Origin: Chloroflexota bacterium
GTDB taxonomy: Bacteria; Chloroflexota; Anaerolineae; Anaerolineales; Villigracilaceae
DNA: 64,000 bases
Assembly (NCBI GenBank): GCA_021795965.1
Contig: JAJYOU010000001.1
Coordinates: forward strand, 62,001 to 126,000
Reading direction: 5' to 3'
The position numbers and the translations under genes were made by a program. Positions 43,462 to 52,093 of this stretch are shown here, one piece after another. The notes beneath the pieces are model-generated. The model made no database searches. It had not been told where the DNA came from and saw nothing but the letters and a program-made list of their open reading frames with translations. Each line of letters starts with the position of its first letter. The stretch's first letter is position 1.

Positions 43462-44616
43462 ATGAATCCAGAATTATCCCATGAAGAAATCCAGCGTTAT
43501 TCAAGACATATCCTGATTCCGGATGTGGGTCTTGAAGGTCAACGCAAATTGAAGGCGGCATCGATCCTGGTGATTGGCAGCGGCGGACTCGGTTCTCCCG
43601 TTTCACTTTACCTGGCTGCGGCAGGTATTGGGCATCTTGGACTGGTGGATTATGATCGGGTGGATGAAACCAATCTGCAGCGACAAATCGTTCACGGCAG
43701 TTCCAACATTGGCGATTTTAAGGTAGACAGCGCGCGCAGCCGGCTGACAGATCTCAACCCCAATATTCAGATCGACACTTACAACACCCCCTTCACCTCG
43801 GAAAACGCCCTCGGGATCGCAAAAAATTATGACATTTTAATTGACGGGACGGATAATTTCCCGACGCGCTACCTTTCAAACGATGTGGCTGTGATGTTGG
43901 GCATACCGAATGTCTACGGGTCCATTTTCAGGTTTGACGGGCAGGCAAGCGTGTTTTACGCAAAAAAAGGACCGTGTTACCGGTGTCTCTTCCCTGAACC
44001 GCCACCCCCAGGCATGGTACCCAGCTGCGGAGTAGGCGGTGTGCTGGGTGTGCTGCCGGGCATCATCGGAACGATCCAGGCAACCGAAGCATTGAAACTG
44101 GTGCTTGGAATCGGTGACCCACTGATTGGGAGACTCCTGCTTTTCAATGCGCTGGATATGTCTTTTGATTTTGTGACCCTGAAAAAGAATCCAAAATGCA
44201 GGGTGTGCGGTCCGAATGCAGACATCAAGGAATTAATTGATTATGATGAATTTTGCGGAGTTCCTGGTCACCAGCATGAGGATGAACCCAATTTAGCTAA
44301 TGGGCAAATCACAGCCGTTGAGCTGGAAAAAGCCCTGGCTGGGAAAAACCCTCCACTGCTGCTGGATGTGAGGGAGCCGCATGAACTGGAAATCTCGGCA
44401 TTAACGGGCGCGGTAAATATCCCGCTCGGCGGGTTGGCTGGCAGACTTGCGGAGCTGGATCCAGGGCGGGAAATGGTCGTGTTTTGCAAAACAGGGATAC
44501 GCTCGCAAAGAGCCCTGGACTTACTGGCTGCAGCCGGTTTTAAGCGGGTAAAGAACCTCAAGGGTGGTATTAATTCATGGGCAGAGGATGTTGATCCGCG
44601 TCTGCCAGTTTATTAA
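43462..44616 (+). CDS. moeZ: MoeB/ThiF-type adenylyltransferase with C-terminal rhodanese domain
   Basis: A 384 aa E1-like enzyme that activates the C-terminal Gly-Gly of the preceding carrier with ATP and loads sulfur. Residues about 1-260 are ThiF: ATP loop GSGGLGSP, DETNLQRQ, DGTDNFPTRYL, zinc pairs CYRC and CRVC, and the cysteine in VPSCGVGG. Residues about 285-380 are rhodanese: LLLDVREPHE and the active-site loop FCKTGIRSQ. This MoeZ/CysO-activating architecture completes the operon as a sulfide-independent cysteine route. Confidence 0.92.
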   Translation: MNPELSHEEIQRYSRHILIPDVGLEGQRKLKAASILVIGSGGLGSPVSLYLAAAGIGHLGLVDYDRVDETNLQRQIVHGSSNIGDFKVDSARSRLTDLNPNIQIDTYNTPFTSENALGIAKNYDILIDGTDNFPTRYLSNDVAVMLGIPNVYGSIFRFDGQASVFYAKKGPCYRCLFPEPPPPGMVPSCGVGGVLGVLPGIIGTIQATEALKLVLGIGDPLIGRLLLFNALDMSFDFVTLKKNPKCRVCGPNADIKELIDYDEFCGVPGHQHEDEPNLANGQITAVELEKALAGKNPPLLLDVREPHELEISALTGAVNIPLGGLAGRLAELDPGREMVVFCKTGIRSQRALDLLAAAGFKRVKNLKGGINSWAEDVDPRLPVY

Positions 44617-45074
44617 TTTTCAGGATGAGATTAATATAATTGTGCAAGATTCTTGGTTAATATTAAACACAATAATTTATTGGTTTGAAAATTTGACCGG
44701 TCCGAAAAACCTTCCCAATTAACTTTTAATTTTAAGTAGAAACTGAACGCCAGCTCGGATCCAGACTTTTGGATAAGCAACTTGACGGAAGCTGCCAGGG
44801 GTGAAAATAATACAGTCAAGCGGCATATTTATTGGGAAAGGCGATCAAAACAAGTGACCCTTTTATTCCCCTTGAAAGAAATCACAAGAGGAAAAATTTT
44901 GGCAATTAAATACTGGGCTGGTTTTTGCCACAAAAAAGGTCTTGAAAAAATAATCAATTTTTAACCGGATCCTTTAATTCGAGCGAAGAACCTGTTAATC
45001 CAAGAAGAATCAGGGTTTAGCAGGAACCCGAATCCAAAAATTGCCGGTTTTTTTGAGCAATTTCGGGCTGGGTA
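44617..45074. other. Gene-free spacer between the cysteine and arginine operons
   Basis: About 460 bp of A/T-rich sequence after the MoeB gene. A 60-codon ORF (44782-44964) lacks a ribosome site and recognisable features and is not called. A weak GGGTT/AACCC hairpin lies near 45017-45033. No clear terminator follows the MoeB gene. The rest of the spacer (45075-45290) is the arginine leader described separately. Confidence 0.6.
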
Positions 45075-45102
45075 TTGACACATTTCATCCGGGTGGTAAA
45101 AT
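45075..45102 (+). promoter_or_regulatory. Promoter of the arg-lys operon
   Basis: TTGACA (45075-45080), 16 bp spacer, TAAAAT (45097-45102), identical boxes and spacing to the cysK promoter. The predicted start lies at about 45107-45113, next to the leader ORF's ATG. Confidence 0.82.
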
Positions 45103-45112
45103 AGCCGACTAT

Positions 45113-45208
45113 ATGTTCAATTTGGTGATTATTCTCCGTGCACGTCGTCCGTATTTCTCTGCCGTCTTTGAAGGTCAGGGTAGTTCATCGTGGATGACGA
45201 GCCAGTGA
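45113..45208 (+). CDS. Near-leaderless arginine leader peptide (31 aa) of the argG operon
   Basis: A 31-codon ORF not in the ORF track, from ATG 45113 to TGA 45206-45208. It starts MFNLVIILRARRPYF and contains three CGT arginine codons within four (RARR, codons 9-12). The ATG is 10 bp after the -10 box, leaving room for a 5' UTR of 0-6 nt and no ribosome site. The Arg codons themselves form the left arm of a long stem (45140-45150 with 45192-45202). A terminator follows 24 bp after the stop. The downstream operon makes arginine-pathway enzymes, so an arginine-sensing attenuator is the natural reading. Confidence 0.6.
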   Translation: MFNLVIILRARRPYFSAVFEGQGSSSWMTSQ

Positions 45209-45246
45209 AATAACCGGCTCAAGCGTAAACCAGGCGACCCTCCTTC
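45140..45246 (+). promoter_or_regulatory. argG attenuator: sensor stem and antiterminator
   Basis: GC(A)CGTCGTCC (over the Arg codons) pairs with GGATGACG(A)GC, 10 pairs including one G-U. GAAGG(tc)AGGGT (45170-45181) can pair with ACCCTCCTTC (45237-45246), 10 bp with a 2-base bulge; this would remove the left arm of the terminator. With free translation the sensor stem holds the antiterminator strand in its loop; a ribosome stalled at RARR opens it. The pairing was found by eye; energies were not computed. Confidence 0.5.
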
Positions 45247-45267
45247 TTTGGTGGGTCGCTTTTTTTA
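45232..45267 (+). terminator. Attenuator terminator before argG
   Basis: A 9 bp stem, AGGCGACCC with GGGTCGCTT (one G-T pair), 12-base loop, followed by a run of T residues. It lies 24-58 bp before argG and after the leader ORF, so it is positioned for transcription attenuation. Confidence 0.88.
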
Positions 45268-45290
45268 ATTATTTTTTCTAAGGAGATGTT

Positions 45291-46562
45291 ATGAATACAA
45301 AGCAAAAAACGCAGGTAAAGAAAGTTGTTCTGGCATATTCAGGGGGACTGGATACATCGGTGATCGTGCCCTGGCTCAAGGAAAATTATGGCTGCGAAGT
45401 CATCTGCTTTTGCGCCAACGTCGGACAGGGAGACGAAGACCTGACCCTGCTGGAAAAGAAAGCCATCCAGAGCGGCGCCAGCAAATTGATCACGCATGAC
45501 ATGCGCGAAGAATTTGCGTCAGATTATCTATTTCCAATGCTTAAATCAGGAGCGGTTTACGAGCACAAGTACCTGCTGGGCACATCCATCGCCCGCCCGT
45601 TGATCGCCAAACACCTGGTGGATGTTGCACACCAGGAAGGCGCGGATGCAATCGCTCACGGCGCCACTGGTAAAGGGAATGACCAGGTCCGCTTTGAGCT
45701 GACGGTAATGGCACTTGACCCGCGCCTGAAAATCATCGCGCCCTGGCGGGAATGGGACATCCGCTCCCGCGAGGATGCGATTGCTTATGCAGCCAAGCAC
45801 AATGTCCCGGTCACTGCAACCATCAAATCAATTTACAGCCGAGATTCCAATTTATGGCACATATCGCATGAAGGCGGGCTGCTCGAAAATCCATGGAACG
45901 AACCCGAGGAATCCATGTACCAGATGAGCACCTCGCCCGAAAACGCCCCTGAAGAAGGGGAGTACCTCACGATTGATTTCGTGACAGGCAACCCGGTGGC
46001 AGTCAATGGTGAAAAACTTTCACCTGCCAAATTGATTGAGCGCTTGAATGCCATTGGCGGCAATCACGGCATTGGCAGGGTGGACCTAGTAGAAAACCGA
46101 CTTGTCGGCATGAAATCTCACGGCGTTTACGAAACCCCCGGTGGAACCATCCTTCTTTTTTCTCACCGCGACCTCGAATCGCTCGTTCTCGACCGCGATA
46201 CCAGCCATTTTAAAGAAATCGTCGCAGTGAAATACACCGAACTGGTTTACAACGGTCAATGGTTCACCCCATTGAGGGAAGCCATTGATGCATTTGTCAA
46301 TTCGACCCAAGGACCTGTGACCGGCACGGTACGGCTCAAGCTGTATAAGGGCAACATCATCTCTGCCGGCAGGGAATCCAAATTTTCACTTTACCGCGAA
46401 GATTTTGCCACCTTTGGTGAAGAAGATGTATACGACCAGAGCCAGGCAGAGGGTTTCATTCGCCTGTTTGGCTTGAGCATGAAGGTCCGCGCTCTCAATG
46501 GACTGCCAGTTTCGGGGCTGGACATGCCTCAGCCTGATTACAGCCGATTCAAGAGAGATTAA
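45291..46562 (+). CDS. argG: Argininosuccinate synthase
   Basis: Joins citrulline and aspartate with ATP to form argininosuccinate. 423 aa, with the ATP pyrophosphatase loop AYSGGLDTS at residues 15-23, CANVGQG, the citrulline/aspartate-binding [14 protein letters not shown], and [20 protein letters not shown] lies a few bases before the ATG. It is first in an eight-gene operon and downstream of the arginine leader; argH follows after 2 bp. Confidence 0.96.
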   Translation: MNTKQKTQVKKVVLAYSGGLDTSVIVPWLKENYGCEVICFCANVGQGDEDLTLLEKKAIQSGASKLITHDMREEFASDYLFPMLKSGAVYEHKYLLGTSIARPLIAKHLVDVAHQEGADAIAHGATGKGNDQVRFELTVMALDPRLKIIAPWREWDIRSREDAIAYAAKHNVPVTATIKSIYSRDSNLWHISHEGGLLENPWNEPEESMYQMSTSPENAPEEGEYLTIDFVTGNPVAVNGEKLSPAKLIERLNAIGGNHGIGRVDLVENRLVGMKSHGVYETPGGTILLFSHRDLESLVLDRDTSHFKEIVAVKYTELVYNGQWFTPLREAIDAFVNSTQGPVTGTVRLKLYKGNIISAGRESKFSLYREDFATFGEEDVYDQSQAEGFIRLFGLSMKVRALNGLPVSGLDMPQPDYSRFKRD

Positions 46563-46564
46563 TC

Positions 46565-47938
46565 ATGACACTATGGGGCGGCCGCTTCAGCGGCAAACTT
46601 GAAGAAAACGCCTGGAACCTGAATACATCCTTGCCTGTGGACAAACGGATGGCGATTCAGGATGTGGATGGCAGCCTGGCTTGGGCAGCCGCCCTGGTTC
46701 AATCCGGTATTTTAACCGGGGAGGAGTATGAGCAAATCTGCAACGGTCTGACGGTGATCAAACAAGAATTCAGCGAGCAGAATTTTCTTTTCATGGATGG
46801 AGATGAAGATATTCACAGCGCGGTGGAAAGGCGGCTGACCGAACTCGTTGGAGATGCCGCCCGGAAACTTCACACTGGTCGCAGCCGGAATGACCAGGTC
46901 TCGACCGATTTTCGGCTGTGGATGATGGCTGCCAGACCAAGGCTGATCAGTCAAATCAAACTTGTTCAGCTCAGTCTCCTGGAAAAGGCGGAAAACGCCG
47001 GCGAAACCTACATGCCTGGATATACCCATCTGCAACGCGCGCAACCGGTCCTGCTGGCGCACTGGTGGATGAGCCATTTTTGGCCACTGGCACGCGATGT
47101 GGAACGGCTGGATTCCCTCGAAAAACGCATCTCCATATTGCCGCTCGGCTGCGGTGCCCTGGCTGGCACGAGCCTGGATGTGGACCGGGAAGCCTTGGCC
47201 GAAAAGCTTGGTTTTGAGAAAGCTGCCCCCAACAGCATGGACTCGGTCTCTGACCGGGATTTTGCGGCTGAATTTCTCTTTTGTGCCTCAATGATTGGCA
47301 TCCACCTCAGCAAACTTGCCGAACAAATGGTTTTGTTCAACAGCTCGGAATTCGGTTTTTTTGAATTATCCGACGAATATTCGACCGGCTCAAGCTTGAT
47401 GCCGCAGAAAAAGAACCCGGACACATTTGAATTGACGCGGGGAAAATCCGGAGTCTTGATCGGTCTGCTGACAGGTTTGCTGACCACGTTGAAGGGTTTG
47501 CCATCCACCTACGATAAGGATTTACAGGAAGACAAAGCCCCAGTCTTCGCCGCTTACGACACTCTCATGCTGCTCTTACCCGTGCTGGCAGGCGGAATTC
47601 GGACCGTCAGCGCGAAGACCAAAAGGATGGAAGGAGCGGTCGATTCATTCATGATGGCGACCGACCTGGCGGATTACCTGGTGGATCGAGGTATTCCTTT
47701 CAGGGAAACCCATTCCATCGTCGGGAAAGCCGTCCGGATGGCAATTGAGCTGGGCAGCGGTCTGGATGGATTGACATTGGATCAGTACAAAAGCATTCAT
47801 CCAGCATTTGAGCCCGACCTATATCAAGCCCTTAATCCTTTGGAATCGATCAGGAAAAGGAAAGCCCTGGGGGGCACCGCACCTGAAGCGGTTCAATATC
47901 AAATTCAACAAGCTCGATCATCTCTTAAAGGAGAGTAA
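46565..47938 (+). CDS. argH: Argininosuccinate lyase
   Basis: Cleaves argininosuccinate to arginine and fumarate. 457 aa, with TLWGGRFSGK at the start, HTGRSRNDQVSTD, the catalytic-histidine segment PGYTHLQRAQPV, and the superfamily signature GSSLMPQKKNPD. It ends with GGAGAGTAA, which also contributes to the ribosome site of lysW four bases on. No frameshift or missing catalytic residue. Confidence 0.96.
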   Translation: MTLWGGRFSGKLEENAWNLNTSLPVDKRMAIQDVDGSLAWAAALVQSGILTGEEYEQICNGLTVIKQEFSEQNFLFMDGDEDIHSAVERRLTELVGDAARKLHTGRSRNDQVSTDFRLWMMAARPRLISQIKLVQLSLLEKAENAGETYMPGYTHLQRAQPVLLAHWWMSHFWPLARDVERLDSLEKRISILPLGCGALAGTSLDVDREALAEKLGFEKAAPNSMDSVSDRDFAAEFLFCASMIGIHLSKLAEQMVLFNSSEFGFFELSDEYSTGSSLMPQKKNPDTFELTRGKSGVLIGLLTGLLTTLKGLPSTYDKDLQEDKAPVFAAYDTLMLLLPVLAGGIRTVSAKTKRMEGAVDSFMMATDLADYLVDRGIPFRETHSIVGKAVRMAIELGSGLDGLTLDQYKSIHPAFEPDLYQALNPLESIRKRKALGGTAPEAVQYQIQQARSSLKGE

Positions 47939-47942
47939 AACC

Positions 47943-48113
47943 ATGCTCAACGCAAATTGTCCCGAATGTGATGCGGATATCACCCTTGACCCAAGTGCAG
48001 AAGTGGGTGAAATCATCGTTTGCCCCGATTGTGGAGTGGATCTTGAAATAATCTCGCTCAACCCAGTAAAAATTGATCTCGCCCCAATGGAACAGGAAGA
48101 CTGGGGAGAATAG
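47943..48113 (+). CDS. lysW: LysW amino-group carrier protein
   Basis: A 56 aa acidic zinc-ribbon protein. The ORF track extends it upstream to 47808 inside argH; ATG 47943 has AAAGGAGA directly before it and gives the normal length. CPEC and CPDC hold zinc, and the C-terminal EDWGE is the family signature whose last Glu is ligated to the alpha-amino group of glutamate or alpha-aminoadipate, protecting it through the pathway. All LysW-dependent enzymes follow immediately (lysX to lysK). Confidence 0.95.
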   Translation: MLNANCPECDADITLDPSAEVGEIIVCPDCGVDLEIISLNPVKIDLAPMEQEDWGE

Positions 48114-48134
48114 CCCGGGAGGGCGAAAGACACC

Positions 48135-49013
48135 ATGACAAAAAGATTGAAAATCGGCGTGCTTTACTCACGTGTGCGCGTGGAGGAAAAGTGGATATTT
48201 TCTGCGATGGAAAAACGCGGCATCGATTACGAGCGGCTGGATGACCGGGTCATTACTTTTGATCTTGAAAATCCGGCTCCATGGCAGACATTCGACGCCG
48301 TGCTGGAGAGGAGCATCAGTTTCAACAGCGGTTTATATGCCCTCAGAATTTTAAATGCCTTTGGCGTGCCGACCGTGAACAAAGCGTCGGTGGCGGAGAT
48401 TTGCGGCGATAAATTGACGACGAGCACGATGCTGGCGAAAGCCAAGGTCCCCCAACCGCGCAACATGGTGGCATTCTCGACGGAGGCAGCCCTGGAAGCG
48501 ATTGAAAGCTTTGGTTACCCGGTGGTGCTTAAACCGGTGGTTGGTTCCTGGGGTAGACTGCTCGCCAAGATCAATGACCGGGACGCGGCTGAAGCTGTGC
48601 TGGAACATAAAGCCACGCTGGGTTCCGCCCAGCATTCGGTTTTTTACATCCAGGAATACATCCAAAAACCGGGCAGGGATATTCGCGCGATCGTGGTGGG
48701 CGGAAACGTGCTGACTGCCATCTATCGCAAGTCTGAACATTGGATCACCAACACCGCGCGGGGAGGAGAAGGGGAAATCTGCCCGATCACCCCGGAAATT
48801 GAAGCCCTCTGTCTGAACGCGGCAAGCGCTGTGGGAGGGGGTGTGCTGGCAGTGGACCTGGTGGAACATCCTGAAAAGGGCTTGATGGTCAATGAAATCA
48901 ACCACACGATGGAATTTCACACTGCACAGCCGATCAGCGGGGTGGATATCGCTGATGAAATCGTATCTTACGTGATGAATGAAGCTCGAAAAGGTCATCA
49001 TGGCAAGGAGTAA
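48135..49013 (+). CDS. lysX: LysW ligase, ATP-grasp (LysX/ArgX)
   Basis: A 292 aa ATP-grasp ligase that joins the LysW C-terminal Glu to alpha-aminoadipate (LysX, lysine) or glutamate (ArgX, arginine). Motifs: ATP-binding [38 protein letters not shown], and metal-binding [10 protein letters not shown]. As I recall, characterised LysX enzymes carry N-[T/S] and ArgX enzymes G-F just after that segment; here the corresponding residues read TA ([13 protein letters not shown]), matching neither. Specificity therefore cannot be assigned, and a bifunctional or glutamate-using enzyme is possible. The argG-argH context favours arginine. Confidence 0.92.
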   Translation: MTKRLKIGVLYSRVRVEEKWIFSAMEKRGIDYERLDDRVITFDLENPAPWQTFDAVLERSISFNSGLYALRILNAFGVPTVNKASVAEICGDKLTTSTMLAKAKVPQPRNMVAFSTEAALEAIESFGYPVVLKPVVGSWGRLLAKINDRDAAEAVLEHKATLGSAQHSVFYIQEYIQKPGRDIRAIVVGGNVLTAIYRKSEHWITNTARGGEGEICPITPEIEALCLNAASAVGGGVLAVDLVEHPEKGLMVNEINHTMEFHTAQPISGVDIADEIVSYVMNEARKGHHGKE

Positions 49014-49019
49014 GATTCT

Positions 49020-50054
49020 ATGACAACCGTTTCCATCATCGGTGGTTCAGGGTACGGCGGCGGGGAACTGCTGCGCCTGCTGCTCAGCCATCCAAACGTC
49101 GAAGTAAAGCAGGCGACATCCCGCAGCCACCTGGGAGAGTATGTTTACCAGGTCCATCCCAACCTGCGCAAACGAACACAGATCAAATTTAGCGACCCGT
49201 TCAACCTGGAGACGGTTGATGTGCTCTTTCTAGCCCAACCGCATGGGCAGGCACAGCACAACATCGAGCAGCTGGTCCCACTGGCGGACAAAATCATTGA
49301 TCTCTCGGCAGATTTTCGCCTGCGAAGCGCAGAAGATTACCAAAAATGGTATGGTGAACCGCATGCGGCGCCCGGTTGGCTGGAAAAGTTTGTTTACGGA
49401 CTGCCTGAACTGCACCGAGGGGAAATTGCCGGCGCCAGGTACGTGAGCGGGGTGGGCTGCAACGCCACAGCGAGCAACCTTGCCCTGCTACCCCTGGTCA
49501 AAGCGGGTCTGATTGATTTATCGGCACCAGTGATCGTTGAAATCAAGCTGGGATCGTCAGAATCCGGAGTAGAAGGCAACACCGGATCCCTGCATGCAGA
49601 ACGAGCCAACGTCATCCGGACTTTTTCGGCTTTTGGGCACAGGCACACCGCGGAAGTGATGCAGGAGCTCGGATTAACCGATATCTCCCTGACCATGACC
49701 GCAGTTGACCTGGTGAGAGGGGTGCTCGCGACCGCCCACGCCAGGGTCAAGCCAGGAGTGGGTCAAAAAGATTTATGGAAGGCATACCGCGCGGTTGCAA
49801 CCGAAAATCCATTCGTGCGAGTGGTCAAGGAACAACGCGGCATTTACCGCGTACCTGAGCCGAAGATCCTTTCAGGGTCCAATTACGCCGATATTGGCTT
49901 TGATCTGGATGAGAGCAACGGGCATGTGGTTTCGATGTGCGCCATTGACAACCTGATGAAAGGCGCTGCGGGGACCGCAGTCCAATGCATGAACTTGATG
50001 CTCGGATTGGATGAAACCACGGGGCTGGAATTTGCCGGGTTACACCCTCTTTAA
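49020..50054 (+). CDS. lysY: LysW-aminoadipyl/glutamyl phosphate reductase (LysY/ArgC type)
   Basis: A 344 aa NADPH-dependent semialdehyde dehydrogenase of the ArgC family, reducing the acyl phosphate made by LysZ on the LysW carrier. Nucleotide loop IIGGSGYGGGELLRLL, catalytic cysteine in VSGVGCNATASNLAL, FLAQPHG, and a conserved histidine region GHRHTAEVMQEL. It starts 6 bp after lysX. In ordinary arginine synthesis this would be argC; the LysW neighbours define the carrier-bound version. Confidence 0.93.
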   Translation: MTTVSIIGGSGYGGGELLRLLLSHPNVEVKQATSRSHLGEYVYQVHPNLRKRTQIKFSDPFNLETVDVLFLAQPHGQAQHNIEQLVPLADKIIDLSADFRLRSAEDYQKWYGEPHAAPGWLEKFVYGLPELHRGEIAGARYVSGVGCNATASNLALLPLVKAGLIDLSAPVIVEIKLGSSESGVEGNTGSLHAERANVIRTFSAFGHRHTAEVMQELGLTDISLTMTAVDLVRGVLATAHARVKPGVGQKDLWKAYRAVATENPFVRVVKEQRGIYRVPEPKILSGSNYADIGFDLDESNGHVVSMCAIDNLMKGAAGTAVQCMNLMLGLDETTGLEFAGLHPL

Positions 50055-50069
50055 CCTTTTGGAGTGAAA

Positions 50070-50885
50070 ATGACTGGTTCGCTGATTGTGGTCAAGCTGG
50101 GCGGCACTGAAGGGGTGGATTTTTCGGCAATCTGCGCTGACGCCGCTGAAATCATCAAAACAGGTCAGAAACTGGTCCTGGTTCATGGCGGTTCGGCAGA
50201 GGCGAATGCCCTGGGTGAGGCAATGGGGATGCCCCCGCGCTTTATCACATCACCATCAGGCTACACCTCGCGCTATACCGACCGGAAAACGCTGGAAATC
50301 TTCCTGATGGCGGTCAACGGCAAGGTCAATTCGCTGCTGGTGGAACAGTTGCAGATGCTGGGAGTGAATGCCTTCGGATTGAGCGGATTGGACGGAAGAG
50401 TGTTGCGGGCAACCCGAAAGGATGCCATCCAGAGCGTTGAAAACGGAAAACGCAGGATGATCCGGGATGACTACACTGGCAAAATTGAGGAAGTCAACCA
50501 GGAGCTCCTGACAACCCTGCTTGATGCAGGGTATTTGCCGGTGATTGCACCCGTGGCAGTCAGCATGAATGGGGAAGCTTTAAATGTCGACGCTGACCGC
50601 GCCGCAGCCATGATTGCCGCCGCGCTGAAGGCTGAAAGCCTCGTTTTACTGACCGCAGTTGCGGGATTAATGAAATACTTCCCGGATGAGAACAGCCTGA
50701 TCAGGCAACTTCCACAGTCGCAGCTCGCTTCAGCGCTGGAAGCCGCCCAGGGAAGGATGAAGAAAAAAATCCTGGGAGCCGAGGAAGCTCTCAAGGGTGG
50801 GGTTGGACAGGTCATCATCGCCGATGGACGAATCCAGAACCCAATCTCCACAGCACTTAAGGGAAATGGAACCGTGATCCAATGA
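50070..50885 (+). CDS. lysZ: LysW-aminoadipate/glutamate kinase (LysZ/ArgB type)
   Basis: About 271 aa amino acid kinase that phosphorylates the side-chain carboxylate of LysW-bound aminoadipate or glutamate. ATG 50070 is preferred over GTG 50064 because GGAG sits five bases upstream. Motifs: VVKLGGTEG, LVHGGSAEAN, YTSRYTDRKTLEIF, VDADRAAAMIAAALKAE. Its stop overlaps the start of lysJ by 4 bp. LysZ and ArgB cannot be separated by sequence alone at this level. Confidence 0.92.
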   Translation: MTGSLIVVKLGGTEGVDFSAICADAAEIIKTGQKLVLVHGGSAEANALGEAMGMPPRFITSPSGYTSRYTDRKTLEIFLMAVNGKVNSLLVEQLQMLGVNAFGLSGLDGRVLRATRKDAIQSVENGKRRMIRDDYTGKIEEVNQELLTTLLDAGYLPVIAPVAVSMNGEALNVDADRAAAMIAAALKAESLVLLTAVAGLMKYFPDENSLIRQLPQSQLASALEAAQGRMKKKILGAEEALKGGVGQVIIADGRIQNPISTALKGNGTVIQ

Positions 50886-52066
50886 ACGCAGACCAAATCA
50901 TTGAAACTGAATCCAGGCACACCTCGGGGCTGTATACCAAACAGCCGATTATCTTCGTGCGCGGCAGCGGAGCCTCCCTCTTTGATATCAACGACGTTGA
51001 ATACCTGGACTGCAATTCGGGTCATGGGGTTGCCAACCTGGGTCATGCCCACCCGAAGGTGGCAGCCGCTATCGCTGCTCAATCCACCCGGCTGATGACG
51101 CTGTTTGAAACTTTTTACAACGACCAACGGGCTGAACTGATGAACCTGATGGGAAATTTTCTGCCAGGAATGGAAAGGGTATTCTTTTGTAACTCGGGGA
51201 CCGAATCCGTTGAAGCAGCGATCAAATTCTCACGAATCTCGAGCGGCAGATCCGAGGTGGTTGCTGCCATGCGGGGATTCCACGGCAGGACGATGGGCTC
51301 GCTTTCAGCCACACATAACAAAAAATACCGGGAAGGATTCGAACCGCTCGTGCCCGGTTTCAACCATGTCCCTTTTAACAATATCGAAGCACTCGAGAAA
51401 GCCATCACGAGTGAGACTGCTGCTCTCATCCTGGAAGTGGTCCAGGGCGAAGGAGGCGTGTATGTGGCAGACCAGGCTTACGTGCAGGCTGCCCGCCGAA
51501 TTTGCGATGAACACGGGACGCTCTTGATCATCGACGAAGTACAAAGCGGATTTGGGCGGACGGGAAAATTATTCGCAATCCAGCATTATGACGTGATGCC
51601 TGATTTATTGTGCTGCGCGAAATCGCTGGCAGGCGGGGTTCCGATGGGAGCCGTGTTGATCGGGTCGAAAGTATCGAACCTCAACCCGGGAGCGCACGGA
51701 TCAACCTTCGGCGGGAATCCACTTGCCTGTGCGGCGGCAGTTGCAGCGCTGACCGCCATCCGCGAAGAAAACCTGGCAGAAGAGGCAGAGCGAAAAGGGA
51801 AATACCTGATCGCCAAACTTCAAGCCATCCATTCCCCGCTCATAAGGGAAGTGCGCGGTTTGGGGTTGATGGTGGGGATTGAACTCAAACAAAAAGTCCA
51901 ACCCTACCTGAAGGCGCTCCAGGAAAAACATGTTTTGGCTTTAAGCGCCGGACTTGTGACCATACGCCTGCTGCCGCCACTCGTGATCACGTATGCACAA
52001 ATCGACCACCTGGTGGAAGTGCTTGAAGAAGTGCTCGTTGGTGGAACTGCAGGCTTTGGCGAGTAA
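50882..52066 (+). CDS. lysJ: LysW-aminoadipate/glutamate semialdehyde aminotransferase (LysJ/ArgD type)
   Basis: A 394 aa class III PLP aminotransferase that converts the LysW-bound semialdehyde to LysW-lysine or LysW-ornithine using glutamate as amino donor. Motifs: FFCNSGTESVEAAIK, GFHGRTMGSLSAT, IIDEVQSGFGRTG, and the PLP lysine in LLCCAKSLAGGVPMG. The gene is coupled to lysZ by an ATGA overlap and followed by lysK. Confidence 0.93.
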   Translation: MNADQIIETESRHTSGLYTKQPIIFVRGSGASLFDINDVEYLDCNSGHGVANLGHAHPKVAAAIAAQSTRLMTLFETFYNDQRAELMNLMGNFLPGMERVFFCNSGTESVEAAIKFSRISSGRSEVVAAMRGFHGRTMGSLSATHNKKYREGFEPLVPGFNHVPFNNIEALEKAITSETAALILEVVQGEGGVYVADQAYVQAARRICDEHGTLLIIDEVQSGFGRTGKLFAIQHYDVMPDLLCCAKSLAGGVPMGAVLIGSKVSNLNPGAHGSTFGGNPLACAAAVAALTAIREENLAEEAERKGKYLIAKLQAIHSPLIREVRGLGLMVGIELKQKVQPYLKALQEKHVLALSAGLVTIRLLPPLVITYAQIDHLVEVLEEVLVGGTAGFGE

Positions 52067-52093
52067 ACCGTGTTTTTAACAAAAGGTGGAGAG

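Noticed and set aside
44782-44964. 60-codon ORF in the spacer before the arginine operon
   Set aside because: No ribosome site, no recognisable motif and skewed composition; it lies in A/T-rich non-coding sequence.
47808-48113. 101-codon ORF-track version of LysW
   Set aside because: Its first 45 codons are out-of-frame argH sequence; the true start is ATG 47943 with a strong ribosome site and normal 56 aa length.
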